From NCBI GenBank assembly GCA_963383645.1, contig OY726561.1:23950795-24014794 (forward strand): a stretch of 64,000 nt of DNA, given 5' to 3'. The translations under genes and the position numbers were made by a program. The DNA comes from Muscardinus avellanarius. Lineage: Eukaryota > Chordata > Mammalia > Rodentia > Gliridae. Positions 34,492 through 45,804 of the stretch are shown piece by piece. The notes beneath the pieces are model-generated. The model was not told the origin of the DNA. It was given only the letters and a program-made list of their open reading frames with translations, and made no database searches. Numbering within the stretch: the stretch's first letter is position 1; the number at the start of each line of letters is the position of its first letter.

Positions 34492-34507
34492 AAGTATAAC
34501 AAAGACT
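34492..34507. repeat. Left target-site duplication of composite L1
   Basis: AAGTATAACAAAGACT, identical over 16 bp to 37248-37263. Confidence 0.95.
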
Positions 34508-35275
34508 TCCGGGAAGATGGCGACCGAGAAAATCGGGGCTTAAGAGCCCCACTAACAACAAATCTCCATTACCACAAAATCAGCACCTTTCATAGCCAGA
34601 AAACACCATCACCAGTGAAACAAAAAATCACCAGGCTCCAGAGAGAGGGCGGACTGAGAACAGAGCCACAGAGGAGATCCTCACGCCCGAGGACGCGGCA
34701 GACGCGGCAGCAGCGCCATACTGCTGGCGAATTCACGGGATGGCCACAGCAAGCCGAGGGGAGCCGCTGCGGAACAGCCAGGCGGGATTTCTCGGCGCAG
34801 AGGACATCTAAAACTCCCAGTGTCTGAGCTCAGCACACGCTGCAGGGATTCAGAGTGGAAATCAAAACCAAGAAAAAAAAAAAACGCCAGCCCAACAGCC
34901 GAGGGCATAGCAGCGGCGCCATATTGCCACCGGCGGCAGCAGCACCGAATTCACTACAGCTACATCTGCGTACTCAAGAACAGTGAGTCAAATTGCAGGC
35001 CACAGCGGAGAAATCCCAGTACTGTACTCACTAGGACTTGACCCAGTGGGAGAGGGGCGGTGGCAGAGATATCACACCATAGGAGAACGTGCAACCTGGC
35101 ACCCCCCACGATCTAAAGCAGCCTCTATCGACTCCCTGGGTCGGAGACTCTGTGATACAACCCAGTAAAGGAGTAGTGGGGTCTGAGATACCACAGACTC
35201 GAGATCCAGAGCACCTTAAGTGAAGTCATAGTGACCCAAGGGAAGAACCCAGAGAAGGCACAAACTTCCGAAATC
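34508..35275 (+). promoter_or_regulatory. L1 5'UTR / internal promoter
   Basis: Starts at the junction with the target-site duplication, TCCGGGAAGATGGCGACC, which includes AAGATGGCG, a YY1-type site as found near +10 in other L1 promoters. About 770 bp, CpG-rich against its AT-rich surroundings. A motif pair (GCGCCATACTGCTGGCGAAT near 34713 and GCGCCATATTGCC near 34915, each followed by GAATTCAC) suggests internal duplication. Several short upstream frames (34615-34827, 34820-35041, 34983-35168) are present; nothing suggests they are translated. Confidence 0.8.
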
Positions 35276-36160
35276 ATGGGAAAGAGGAATAATACTGGAA
35301 CAATGAATGCTCACAACCCCACAACATCAGAACCCGATAAAACAGAAAATCAGAGATTTCTAGAAGATCAAATCAGGAAAATAACTGTAGAAATAATAGA
35401 GGTGCTTTGAAAAGAACTCAGAGAGAGCCAAAAAGAGATAAAGGATGCAATTAATGAAGTAAAGGCCTCAATTCAAAGCACGAACAACCGATTAGAACAC
35501 ATGGAGAACAGAATCTCGCTCTTAGAAGATGATCATTCCAAAAATGAACGCATAGTTTCTAATCTAGAAAAAAATATCTGACAACAGGAATCTGATATTG
35601 AAGAAATATGGGCCCATTTTAAGAGAGCTAACCTAAGAATAATTGGAATAGAGGAGGGAAAAGAAAGTGAAACCAAAGGGATCAACAATCTCTTCAAGGA
35701 AGTAATAGCAGAAAATTTTCCAGACATAGAGCAAGAGGTCGATACACAGGTCCAGGAAACTTATAGAACTCCTTTTAGACAGGATCGGAGAAGAGGATCC
35801 CCACGCCACATAATTGTCAAAATGACCAATGTAGAAGCCAAGCAGAGAATCTTAAAGGCAACAAAAGCAAAGGGCCAAGTGGCATTCAGAGGCAAACCAA
35901 TTAGAATCACTCCAGACTTCCCAAACCAAGTTATGAGAGCCAGAAGGGCTTGGAGTAACATATTCCAAACTCTGAAAGAAAACAACTACCAGCCAAAAAT
36001 TTCCTACCCAGCAAAACTTTCTATCAAATTAGATGGAGAAATAAGAAGCTTCCATGACAAACAGAAACTGAAGGAATATTTGTCTTCAAAACCAGCACTA
36101 GAGAAAATACTCAAAGAGATTAACTACAAAGAAGAAATAGGTAACACATTCCAGAACTAG
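35276..36160 (+). pseudogene. L1 ORF1 (RNA-binding chaperone), broken by two TGA codons
   Basis: L1 ORF1 protein normally trimerises through a coiled coil and coats L1 RNA. This copy reads in one frame from ATG 35276 to TAG 36158-36160, 294 sense-length codons, near the usual ~300-340. In-frame TGA stops lie at 35408-35410 and 35579-35581 with no frameshift. Codons about 45-102 form the heptad-rich coiled-coil region (EHMENRISLLEDD). The RRM-like part has IIGIEEGKES and RHIIVKMTNVEAKQRIL. The C-terminal domain has KGQVAFRGKPIRI, then QPKISYPAKLSI. The last 112 codons (35822-36160) are open. Both TGAs could come from CGA by CpG decay, my inference. The start is chosen because it follows the 5'UTR and keeps frame with all domains. 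Confidence 0.9.
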
Positions 36161-37085
36161 AGAAACAAGATTTTCCATCCAACAGACAACTCAGATTGGT
36201 TATCTGTGGAGATTCATTATTTATGTTAGTCTTTTACCTATCTCTAAAGGGTATTGTTTGCCTTTATTGTTGTTAATTTCTAGGACTTCTAGTTGGAATA
36301 TTAATATACCTTCAGATATAGCATTTGGAAATATTTTATCCCATTCTATTAGTAACTGTTAACTCTGTTTACATTGTCTTTGGATGTACAATAATTTTTT
36401 TATTTTTTAGGGAGTTTGTATACTCCTCTTTTGCATGTGCCATTGAAATCATATCCAAGAAATCACTGCCAATTTCAATGTTGTGAGGTTTTATGACCCA
36501 GATTTTCTCCTAACAGTTTATAGTCTTAAGATTTATATTTAGGTCTATTATCTATTTTGAGTTAATATTTGTATATGGGATTAGGTAAGGGTCCAATTTT
36601 ATTCTTTTCCATGTAATTATTATTTTTTAACAATATTTAGTTAAAAGATTAATATTTCCACCACCAAATGTTCGTGGAAACCTTGTCAAAAATAACTTGA
36701 CAATGTAGGGAAGAATTTAGCTCTAGGCTTTTATTTAACTCCAATGGTTTATATATCTGCCTTTAGAATAGTACTACACTGTTTCAATTATTTTAGCTTT
36801 ATATGGTTTGAAATCAGAAAATATATATCTTCTAGCTTTGTTCTTTTTCAAGATCGTTTTGGGTACCTAGAGTCCATATTCCATATTAGGATAGATTTTT
36901 TCTGAAAAATGAATATATAAATATATGATAGTTTCACCTAAAAAATAGAAAAAAATATTCTCTGGTAAGAAAGAAAGCAAAAAGAAATATTGAAATGTTA
37001 TCTTTAAGTCATCAAAAGCTTGGTATCAGACAAATGAAACTGTTAAGTGAGATTATCATTTTTAATTTTAGATAAATTGCCATAA
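36161..37085 (-). mobile_element. Ancient L1 ORF2 fragment, antisense, inside composite L1
   Basis: From about 36270 to 36900 the plus strand carries antisense L1 ORF2 landmarks in order: CATATCCAAGAAATCACTGC, TTTTGAGTTAATATTTGTAT, CCTTGTCAAAAATAACTTGA, and TTTTTCAAGATCGTTTTGGG. Divergence looks much greater than that of the surrounding L1. Ends at 36161-36270 and 36900-37085 are unassigned AT-rich DNA. Confidence 0.75.
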
Positions 37086-37247
37086 TACTAGATGTCAACT
37101 ACTAAGCCAAGCATGGGAGGGAGGGATAGGGAGAGAATGGGGTGGGGATTGGGTGGGGGCTGACTGGGAAAAGTGTGCATGTATGTCTACAAAAGTATGT
37201 ATCCTACTATGATGTATGAAGACAGTGCACCAAAAAAAAAAAAAAAA
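37086..37247 (+). mobile_element. L1 3'UTR end and poly-A of the composite element
   Basis: G-rich GGGAGGGAGGGATAGGG and GGGGTGGGGATTGGGTGGGG, then TACTATGATGTATGAAG, CAGTGCACC and an A tail that runs directly into the right target-site duplication. Confidence 0.85.
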
Positions 37248-37263
37248 AAGTATAACAAAGACT
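37248..37263. repeat. Right target-site duplication of composite L1
   Basis: AAGTATAACAAAGACT, identical to 34492-34507. It overlaps the left duplication of the next SINE. Confidence 0.95.
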
Positions 37264-37490
37264 GAGCTGGGCATGGTGGTGCACACTTGTAATCCCCGCC
37301 CTTGGGAGGTGGAGACAGGAGGATCATGCAGGTTCGAAGCCAGACCCGCTGGCTTAAGAGACCCTGTTTCCAAAAATAAAAAAGTATAAAGTATAAAGTA
37401 TAAAAAGGTTTGGGAGTGTAACCTGGAGGTAGAAGGGATACCAAGAACCCTAGTACCACCAAAAACAAAAACAAAAACAAAGACTGAGCT
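37254..37490 (+). mobile_element. B1-dID SINE, 'GCTTAAGAGACC' subfamily, in the L1 duplication
   Basis: AACAAAGACTGAGCT at 37254-37268 and 37476-37490 (15 bp, perfect) flanks GGGCATGGTGGTGCACAC ... GGCTTAAGAGACCCTG ... CCTAGTACCACC. The linker contains AAGTATAAAGTATAAAGTAT, a local triplication. Minus-strand frames at 37095-37522 are shadows. Confidence 0.95.
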
Positions 37491-38970
37491 ATCACAATCA
37501 CTGAGCTACTGTGACCATTCATGTGATACCCAAGGTGGTTACTAAGACAATAGAGGGTAGTCTCATATACTGCACAGGTGGGGTCTGATATGAGGTTCTG
37601 TCATGCTATTCAGACAGCATGCAATTTAGAACCTATGGACTGCTTATGTCTGGAAATTCCCCTTTCATAATTTCTCTCTGTCACTGATAGTAGGTAAAGG
37701 AATTGCAGATAATAAAACCTTGGATAAGGGGGAACTATTATATATGACACAGAAGTCATTTCAATTTGGAATGGAGAATTCTTTGCAAAAAGGTGTTGAT
37801 CAGCTAAAATGAGGGTTACTCCTCTGAAGTCTGAAAATCTTGAGAAGATTAATTTCACGTACATATCTTCCAAATGGAATTGTCGTCTATATGATAAAAT
37901 ATTCCAAATTAAAAATGATCTCAAACAATGAAATCAGACTATGTGGCTGGGTTTTCCCATTCCACTATACCTACATCTCTTTATTATATCTCAGTAATTT
38001 CGTTGTACTTGTTGCAATCCCTCTCCTCTACAGTAATCTCTCCTCTAGCAATCCTCTAGTAATCCTCTCCTCTAGTAATCTTCCTTACCTTCATGTAACT
38101 CCTGATGTAAATTTTTATAGTATTTTGTTAATAGTTGAAAGGTGAAATTTAAAGTGTTCTTAATTTCTCTTAGAAATAATAATTTAAATCTGATTTTAGT
38201 TACTCATGTCTTTCTTTCAAAATTATAGTGGTTTAGTACTTTAAGGAATTTTGTGGGGAAAATATACATATGCAATATATGTTCATTATTAGCAAAACAT
38301 ACTACATATGATAAAATACAACATTTCTTTTTAATTTATGATGATAACGGCAATATAATGCTAGAGAAATAAAAGAAAAGAAATGTACCAAAAGCCAAGA
38401 GTTTGGTTTCTTTACTGCTACATGACGCAAGGTCTTAATTATGAAGGGGTATCATTCAAATCACCAGTTTGCCCTTGATCTTCTCATGATGATATATTTA
38501 TCTATCTCTGTTTAATCTCAGTATTAAAGTGCTAAAAATCTTCACACTGCACAGGACTTTCTCTGAGCAGCAAGAGTCCCATGCTTCAATTCCCTGGCTG
38601 CAGAGTTTTGACCCCTCCTATCTGTCAGATCACTTTACAACTTCCAGTGTGCCAGACCACACTATGTTTGTCCTGTAGAAACAGAACAATAGATTTTTTT
38701 GTGATCAAAAACAACACATATCTCTGTCACTTGTTCTCTACTAGAAATTATCTATTTATTTTATGTGTCTCTTCAGGAATTCCTGCAAAGTAACCGGATG
38801 AATGAATGACAACAATACTTTAGTGTAATAATATAAAAAATTACATTATCCTCCAAATAAAGTCAACATATTCTCCTCAGTAATTTCATTTAGTAATTTT
38901 CAATGTGTCTGCCTCTCTCCCTCGAAATTATTCTCAGTACGTATTGTCAATCGAAGTGTATGCCATTCAA
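37491..38970. other. Unique non-coding DNA
   Basis: A degenerate tandem array of CCTCTAGTAAT-like units lies at 38026-38083. The frames at 37610-37924, 37840-38145 and 38581-38793 have no recognisable domain. No named repeat. Confidence 0.5.
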
Positions 38971-39151
38971 GCTGGGCATGGTGGCACATGCTTGAAATCC
39001 CAGTATTTGGGAGACTAAGACAGGGAAATATAAGGTTTCAGGCCAGCCTTAGCAATTTAGTGAGACCCTGTTTCTAAATAAAAATAATAAAAAGGGGTGA
39101 GGGTATAGCTAGTAGGTAGACTGCCCTTGGATTTTATCTGCAGTAGCACAC
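38971..39151 (+). mobile_element. B1-dID SINE, old
   Basis: GCTGGGCATGGTGGCACATG, CAGGCCAGCCTTAGCAATTT, then GTGAGGGTATAGCTAGTAGG and TTTTATCTGCAGTAGCAC. Confidence 0.87.
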
Positions 39152-39485
39152 ACAAAAAAAGAATCACTTCAGTTCTCTATAAAATTTTAAGTATCCAAAT
39201 ACTATACATAGGCTTTTGTCCCTAAATTATTTTGTTACTGCATGAAAGTGTAGCAGTTAATTCAGTGCAAATGAAAGCTTATAAACCCCAATTTCTCTCC
39301 CCAGAGAGAAAACCATTTATTGGCTATAAAGATATTGCTAAAATGAGGCCTTTAAGAACAGGTGTACTATTTTATCTTTAATTCGTTCTAATGCACTTCC
39401 ATTCCCTGAGAATATATAATCTGCAACAGGAGGCACTCGTATAATTATAATGGTGTTATGGGCTACTAATTATGGAACAAGGGTT
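39152..39485. other. Unique non-coding DNA
   Basis: No gene or repeat recognised. Confidence 0.5.
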
Positions 39486-39670
39486 GCACCAGCATTGTAT
39501 GTATATGAATTTTCTTTTATAATTTTCACATCATATCTATCAGTTAGGTTCCCTTATTATGATGATTTATAAATGAGGAAATTAAAGGGTTGAATGTGGA
39601 AATAACAGCTACTAAATGAACATGTAAATAGTTGAATTCCAAATCCTACTTGGTGCCAATGAACCTTCTC
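39486..39670 (+). mobile_element. MIR, ancient SINE
   Basis: ATTTATAAATGAGGAAATTA matches the MIR core (TTTACAGATGAGGAAACTG). Then CAGCTACTAAATGAACATG and TTGAATTCCAAATCCTAC match the stretch after it. Confidence 0.7.
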
Positions 39671-39988
39671 CTCACTGCCAACCTTGACCATTCTTCCTCT
39701 AATACTTTCTATTTTGCCCTTACATATTATGAAGAAAGTTTACCTCCTTATATTAATTATTCATCATAAAATTTAATAAAATAGACTAAAATGACAGTGG
39801 TTTTCTAGGGTTCATGAAGCTGCTTAGGTTTCATATTATTATTCTCTACCTAAAAAGTATCTATAGTGTATTACAGTGATTACTGTTTTAGTGAAGAAAG
39901 CAGTCAATGTAGTTTTCTGTTTATGATTTACCAAATCATAATGTTGGATCAAGAATTAAAATAATAAAGTGATTGCGTATGTGTATGT

Positions 39989-39992
<4 letters not shown>

Positions 39993-40036
<44 letters not shown>
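39993..40036. repeat. (TG)n microsatellite at SINE tail
   Basis: About 22 TG units beside the tail of a degraded minus-strand SINE. Confidence 0.97.
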
Positions 40037-40037
<1 letters not shown>

Positions 40038-40199
40038 GAACCTATGGGGGTTCTATCTCTGAGTTGAAGTCCTAGGCCTTTGTATTTTTGTATGTATGCA
40101 TGTATGTGTGTTTGTATTTTTATTTTGAAACAGTGTCTCTCTAAGTTACTGTGTCCTGTCTCAGCCTCCCAATTACTTGCATTATAGGCAGGGCTTAGC
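40037..40199 (-). mobile_element. B1-dID SINE, degraded
   Basis: TTGAACCTATGGGGGTTCTA, TCTCTGAGTTGAAGTCC, TTTTGAAACAGTGTCTCTC, GTCTCAGCCTCCCAATTAC. The 88-residue minus-strand frame at 39956-40222 is this SINE. Confidence 0.78.
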
Positions 40200-42134
40200 C
40201 AGATGTGAATTTTTAAAACCATCTTTCAAAAGATACTAAAACAGAAATTGTTTGGAGGTTTTTACTGGATGGTCACATAGTCAAGTACAAACCTTTTGGA
40301 GATAATTTATTGAATTTGATGTCTTCTCTGAATCTTCTCATTTTATCTAGTAATATCAAAATTATACTAACATTTACCAGGTAAGGAAGTTTGGTGTCTA
40401 AAAACTAAGAGATATTAGAGAATGAAATACCATATTTGTATCTCTGTCTTTTATATATGTTTGATTTTCATTTTCAGTTGGTGTTTTTGTCATCTCTATA
40501 TTTACTGTGGACCTGAAAAAGAAGAAAACTCTCCAGATGTAGAGTATGAAGCAATATCTCCTTTATTTCTACATTTTAAAAGTTAATTCTAAGAACCTAT
40601 TTAATTGTAAAGATTTGTGAGGAAAAAACTTTGTCATGGGTTATTTTTTCATGGCAAAGGTAAAATAATCTAAAAAGTTAAAGATTTGTCTTAAGTAGTT
40701 CAGATTTTGCCTTGTTCCCTATTCTCATAGCAGTCTTCAAGACAAATATTCATAATCAAAATTTAATAGGTACACATAATTTTGACAAAAATAAATTCCT
40801 CATCAAAATTTTAATTCATTTTCTCCTCTAACAACTTAAGTGGGGCTTAATAATTTTTGGAACCAATTTACCTGCTTTCTGAATCAAAATATGAAGTTGT
40901 TAGCTATAGATTTTCTTTAAGATATTATTCTTTTATATTTCATAATGTAATTTTGCTATTTATTTACACTTATGAATATGCTTGCAGTTGTAACTTTCAA
41001 ATATATCTAATAATATATTGTCCAAAAATCACTAATCATAAAAATTAAGATACTAACATATATTACTTCTATGTGCTTATATGTTAATATTTAAGTAATT
41101 ACTTTTTGGCAGTGCATCTGGATGGCTATTGTCCCATTTATGATTATAAACTATACATTAAAATTATTTTGAGTCATCATGAGCTAGTATATCACCATGT
41201 CTTTATATATTTGAATCATACTTATAGCTCAACATTTCAAATTAATTTGTTAGACAATAAGTGTAAATTGGTAGTGAGGTTTACAAATTGAAGTTAAAGG
41301 GTTAAATTTCTCTTTAAATCCATCATATATTTGAAAACCTAAGATATCAAATAGTAAGTTGACATTAGCCAAGGGATATTAATGTGTACATTCCTAGCCT
41401 ACCAGTGTAAACTATTGTTCAAAATATTTACAATTCAGATTGTAGAATAGGTACAAAGTGAAGAAAACCTTCAGCAAAGACTGTTCACCAGGCAGAAATG
41501 ACCTATTATTTATGAAGCATATTTTGTCAAAATTATAGCCTTTTTATTCTTATATCAAACCAGTAAAAATGCCATGTCTTTTTAGATGCTGTTTTAGAGT
41601 GATTGCTGTTTCTAATGATCATATTCCAAACCTGTACAGACAACAAAGCCCTTTCAAGTTATGATGTAGGCCACACCCAGCTAAGAATCTATTCTTTTCA
41701 TGAACAGAGATAATGTTGCAAGATTGTTGATTAAATATTCAGTCTTTTACTCTCATTTTCATGAATAACTTACTGTCACATGGGAAAATCCACATCCATT
41801 TTCAGGTATCAACTGATGACTCCCTAGAAGTGAAGGTCAGCGTCAGTTGCTTCCAGTGAAAACTAACTTAGATTAAAAAGAATGAAAACCATATTTCCGT
41901 TTTGACAAGTCCATATAACTCAATGGGCTTTTACAGTCTACTGACTATTTTATTAGGGAATGAGCATCATTTTGCTATTACAGATTATAGCTTATTCTAA
42001 TACTATAAAATGAAACCTACTAAAGAACAATGATAACCAATTGTATCACTACAGGTGAGGAGAGGACAGAGGGATAAAATTAGTTTCTTCTGTTCCACCG
42101 TGAGATCTGAGGAAATCAGAATCTATTTTATTTA
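40200..42134. other. Unique non-coding DNA
   Basis: No gene or repeat recognised. The block 41570-41900 has mixed composition and no repeat features. Short frames at 40857-41048 and 41106-41291 are not coding-like. Confidence 0.5.
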
Positions 42135-42425
42135 TCTTTATCTGTTTGTCATCTTTCCATTGCTATCACCAAAATACATGACAAGAATATCTTAGAGTAT
42201 GAAAGTTTTGTTTTGGCTGATGCTTTCAAAGGTCCAGTCCAGGATCAGCTGGCTACAAAGGCAAAAAATTCATAGAAGTACGTCCTGGAGGAATAAGTTG
42301 CTCAGCTCATGACACCTAGAAGCAGAAGGAGAGGAAGGGATCAGAGAGAGATAGAGTCCCCATGGTCATCCATCTAGAGACTTGCTCTCTCCAGCCATAC
42401 AGTAACAACCCAGAAAGCATTCTTT
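42135..42425 (-). repeat. Candidate MaLR-type LTR, minus strand
   Basis: CCATTGCTATCACCAAAATA, TTTTGGCTGATGCTTTCAAA, GTCCAGGATCAGCTGGCT, then GCTCAGCTCATGACACC and ACAGTAACAACCCAG. This order resembles the antisense of rodent MaLR LTRs; subfamily unknown. Confidence 0.5.
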
Positions 42426-42432
42426 GTAAAAC

Positions 42433-42678
42433 TTATTTTCCATTTAGCTGAGCATGGTGGCCCATGCCTATAATCCCAGTACTTGGGACACTGAGACAGG
42501 AGGATTGCAGGTTGGAGGCCAGCCTCAGCAATTTAGGGGGACCCTCAACAACTTAGCATGACTCTTCCAAAATGCCAAAGAAAAAAAAAAAAAAGCTAAG
42601 AAGGGCTGGGTAAGTAGCTCAGAAGTAGAATGCTTCTGAGTTCAATCTCCAGTACCAAAATATGTTATTTTCCATTTA
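42433..42678 (+). mobile_element. B1-dID SINE with perfect 14-bp target-site duplication
   Basis: TTATTTTCCATTTA at 42433-42446 and 42665-42678 flanks GCTGAGCATGGTGGCCCATG ... GGGCTGGGTAAGTAGCTCAG ... CAATCTCCAGTACC. An older-type SINE (CAGTACTTGGGA). Confidence 0.93.
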
Positions 42679-42739
42679 AATGTTACCTTTCTCTCCACTA
42701 GAGTTTTTCTGGGTGTGTATATGTGTGTGTGTGGGGGGG

Positions 42740-42960
42740 GGCAATGGTAGAAACAGAACTAATGAAATAAACACTTCCATGGCTATTATATACATATGTA
42801 AGAATACCAATGTTAATATAAATATCTTGCATAGGGAAGGGGGGTTGGGGAAGGAACAGGGGGGAAGCTCACTAAGTGCTATGTGCATATGAATTCCTAT
42901 CACTATGAATTACATTATTATGTGAGACTTATAATGCACCAATAAAAGTGTAAAAAAAGA
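42740..42960 (+). mobile_element. L1 3'UTR end, sense
   Basis: GAAATAAACACTTCCATGG, a G-rich stretch, then ATGAATTACATTATTATGTG and TAATGCACCAATAAAAGTG, the L1 3' terminus. A (TG)n/G run lies at 42711-42750. Confidence 0.8.
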
Positions 42961-43084
42961 AACCTAAAAAAAGTTTAAACCCCAAACTCAGAGAATAATT
43001 ACAGCTGTACTCAGAAAAACTTTCCAAATAAGATTATTATTATTATAATTACTACTACTCCTATTACTATCATGTGTATAATTC

Positions 43085-43265
43085 AGGAGATTGAACTCAT
43101 GGGCATTCTTCCTCTGAGCTATACCCCCAGACCAATTTTATTTTTTATTTGAAAACAGGTTGCACTAATTTGCTAAAAAACTTCCCAAATTGCTGAAGAT
43201 GGTTTTAAACCTGTGATCCTTCTGCCTCAGCCTCTAATGTACTGGGATAAAGTTGTGAAACAGCA
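43085..43265 (-). mobile_element. B1-dID SINE, degraded
   Basis: GAGATTGAACTCATGGGCAT, CTGAGCTATACCCCCAGACC, GATCCTTCTGCCTCAGCCTC. Preceded by a short ATT/ACT trinucleotide stretch. Confidence 0.75.
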
Positions 43266-43443
43266 TGTACAAATACAAGTTTTAATATTGAACAAACAAG
43301 ACATATAATAAGGAAAGCAAGAATAGCAAAAGAATAGAATATTTTAGTATAGAAAGTAATAAGGATAACATGAATTTAACATAACAGAAAAAAACACATA
43401 ATGATGGAAGATTAATAAAAAATGTTACTTAAAACAAATGTCA

Positions 43444-43647
43444 GCCAGATGTGGTGGTGAAAGCTTGTAATCCCAGTACTTGGGAGGCCGAGACAGGAGG
43501 ATTACAGGTTCAAAGGCAGCCTCAGCAGTTTAGTGAGGCCATCATCAGCAACTTAGTGAGACCATGTTTCCAAATAAAATTTTCAAAATATTCTTTGGGG
43601 TGTAGCCTAGAGGTAAAAGGTCCCTATATTCCATCCCCAATACCACA
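43444..43647 (+). mobile_element. B1-dID SINE
   Basis: GCCAGATGTGGTGGTGAAAG, GTACTTGGGAGGCCGAGAC, GACCATGTTTCCAAATAAAA, then GGGGTGTAGCCTAGAGG and CATCCCCAATACCAC. The 76-residue frame is a shadow. Confidence 0.9.
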
Positions 43648-45800
43648 AAAAGGACAGAAAAATAGAAGAAAAAATGTATAAAGCTTCACGAATGACATAA
43701 AATGGTATAAAAAGTAAGAAAAATGTATTAATATATTTTTATATTCCTGCAATTTTTTTATGCAAACACATCTGTCCTTTCACATTTATAAGTACAGCAA
43801 TCATATTAGTGTTTGTTCAAAAGATAATTTAAATTCTAAAAAAATCAACATAGTTTAAATCTATGCAATAATAATAACTATTAACATCTTCAAAATGGAG
43901 CACAGCACTCACCTTGATTTACATTTTGTAGCCATTTAATAAAAGGAATATATGTAAAATAAAATATATATATATACAAGCTTAAGAATAAATAAGTATT
44001 AATTATAATATTGATGTTAAAGCATAGCAAAATAGGAACAAAGTAAACCCTCAAAATTGACTATCTGACTCCTATGAACACTTTTTAAATAAATTTCTTG
44101 AAAGTTCATGAGTTTAATACCAAGTGTCTAATTTTGTCTAACTTTATTTTTAGCTTTGAGGAAAAGGGTAAACAGGATACTACACAATGATTTATTTTCT
44201 AAGTGTAGTAAATACCCCAGATGGAGCCTAAATTGAGTTCATTTGAAGGTTTCTAATTTGTCTGAACTTGTCTGATTGTTAGGACTGTACTGTGGGTCAC
44301 TAGAGGTCTACTTGCCTAAGGGCTTTTATGCTTCTGGGAAAAGAATTGATTCTAAAAAGATGGAAACCTGTGGGTCTGAGGGAAGGGATGCTACTTATGA
44401 ATTCTCTGCTTTGTGAATCATATTTTATAATTCCGATTTGGCCTAGGCCCCCCAGAATCTGTATACTAGATTGGTAGATCATACAAGTTGCACTTGAAAT
44501 AAATGTGAAATAATATCTCTGGTAAACATTACAGAAAGTGACATTGAGTTTGAATCCCCATTATAGAGCTTACTAAAATGAGGTTCAAGCACTCTGTTAT
44601 TCCATGGAGAATACAGTTTAATTACACACAATAATAATGTTAGAGAAAGGCCTTTTAAGTCATTACCTAAGCCACCATTCCTATTATATCAGAAAACATA
44701 GCCATGGATAACAGCTAAGTTAGAAATCAGAAATTGTCTTGCAGTAAATTGTGTTAACATCCATAATCCACCACCTCTGAAAAATGTCAAAAGAGTGACA
44801 TTGGATCACTGATTTAACTCCTATTTATGGGCAGGTTTTGGCACTAATAAGCAAGAGTTCTAAAATAATTGTTTCTCAAGGGCATCCTTAAGGAAATTGA
44901 ATTTTTTTATTTTTCTGTCTCTGGTACAAATTGGGATAATAGTGAAATAGAAATTAAGGAGTAAATTAGATTAGTTCACTTCAAGTAAATTATGAGGAAT
45001 CTTTTTTTTTGCATTTTGTAGTACTCAATATGAACTGAACCAAGCATCTACATTTTGTGAGATCTCGTTAGTCAACTCCAGGAGACATCTCACCAGTCGC
45101 TTGATCTGGGGCATACTGTGTCTAAGTGAAATGAATCTGTGAGATGAAGTCGTTTCGCTCAAATCTTTCTACTGCAATGACATTATTTTCACATGCACAG
45201 TATTTACATTGATACACATGCTCATATGTAATATTAACAACAATATTAAGGAGAACCGTAAGGATTTGTGGAAGTTCCTTATAGCAGCAAGGAAAGAAAG
45301 TGATCACTGTAGAAATCAGTGGCTGATTCTAATTTTCATATTATTTTAATAGGAAATTCAGAAGGACCTATGCCATCAATTATAAAACCATTAAAAGAAA
45401 TCAAATAGTAATTAGAAGGCTAATCCAGTAATATGTTGTGGACATGAAAAATTACATTAGAATATAGTCATTATAAGTTAATTAATCTGAATAGTTTAGC
45501 TATGTCAGCACATAAATTAAATATAAAAATAAAGAAAATGAAATAGGCAAACCTAATATATAGTTTCCTCAACAACTACAAATATAAATTATAGGATAAA
45601 TTATGATTAATTCAACTACAGTAACCTCAAATTGTGTACCAAACATGGATGGGAAAGGAGTGGTTAAACTAAATCCACTTGATTTTATCAGGAGGTATCA
45701 GCTAAAATCTGAAGAAAAGCTATGCTTTTTGCTTTGGTGAAAACTACACCTAAAAATAGCTAGAAATGGTAGACAAGAATAAGTTGAAGAATTAGTGATT
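43648..45800. other. Unique non-coding DNA
   Basis: No gene or named repeat. The block 45030-45330 keeps CpGs (GTCGCTTG, GTCGTTTCGCTC) unusual for this AT-rich window. The frames at 44300-44482 and 45122-45307 have no domain. Confidence 0.5.
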
Positions 45801-45804
45801 TTAT

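Larger units (their letters stand above)
34508..37247 (+). mobile_element. Composite L1 retrotransposon (2.74 kb) with inverted ancient L1 inside
   Basis: Full L1 5' start, 5'UTR and ORF1 in sense, then about 0.9 kb of non-matching DNA containing antisense ancient L1 ORF2 sequence, then an L1 3'UTR tail and A17 poly-A. Perfect 16-bp target-site duplications enclose the whole, so it is bounded as one insertion. ORF2 of the element itself (endonuclease and reverse transcriptase) is absent, so it could not have moved by its own enzymes. Explanations are template switching during target-primed reverse transcription, a pre-existing non-autonomous source copy, or later replacement of ORF2. Confidence 0.85.

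Noticed and set aside
35822..36160. 112-residue open frame as a possible host gene
   Set aside because: It is the C-terminal third of L1 ORF1, in frame with the upstream part beginning at 35276.
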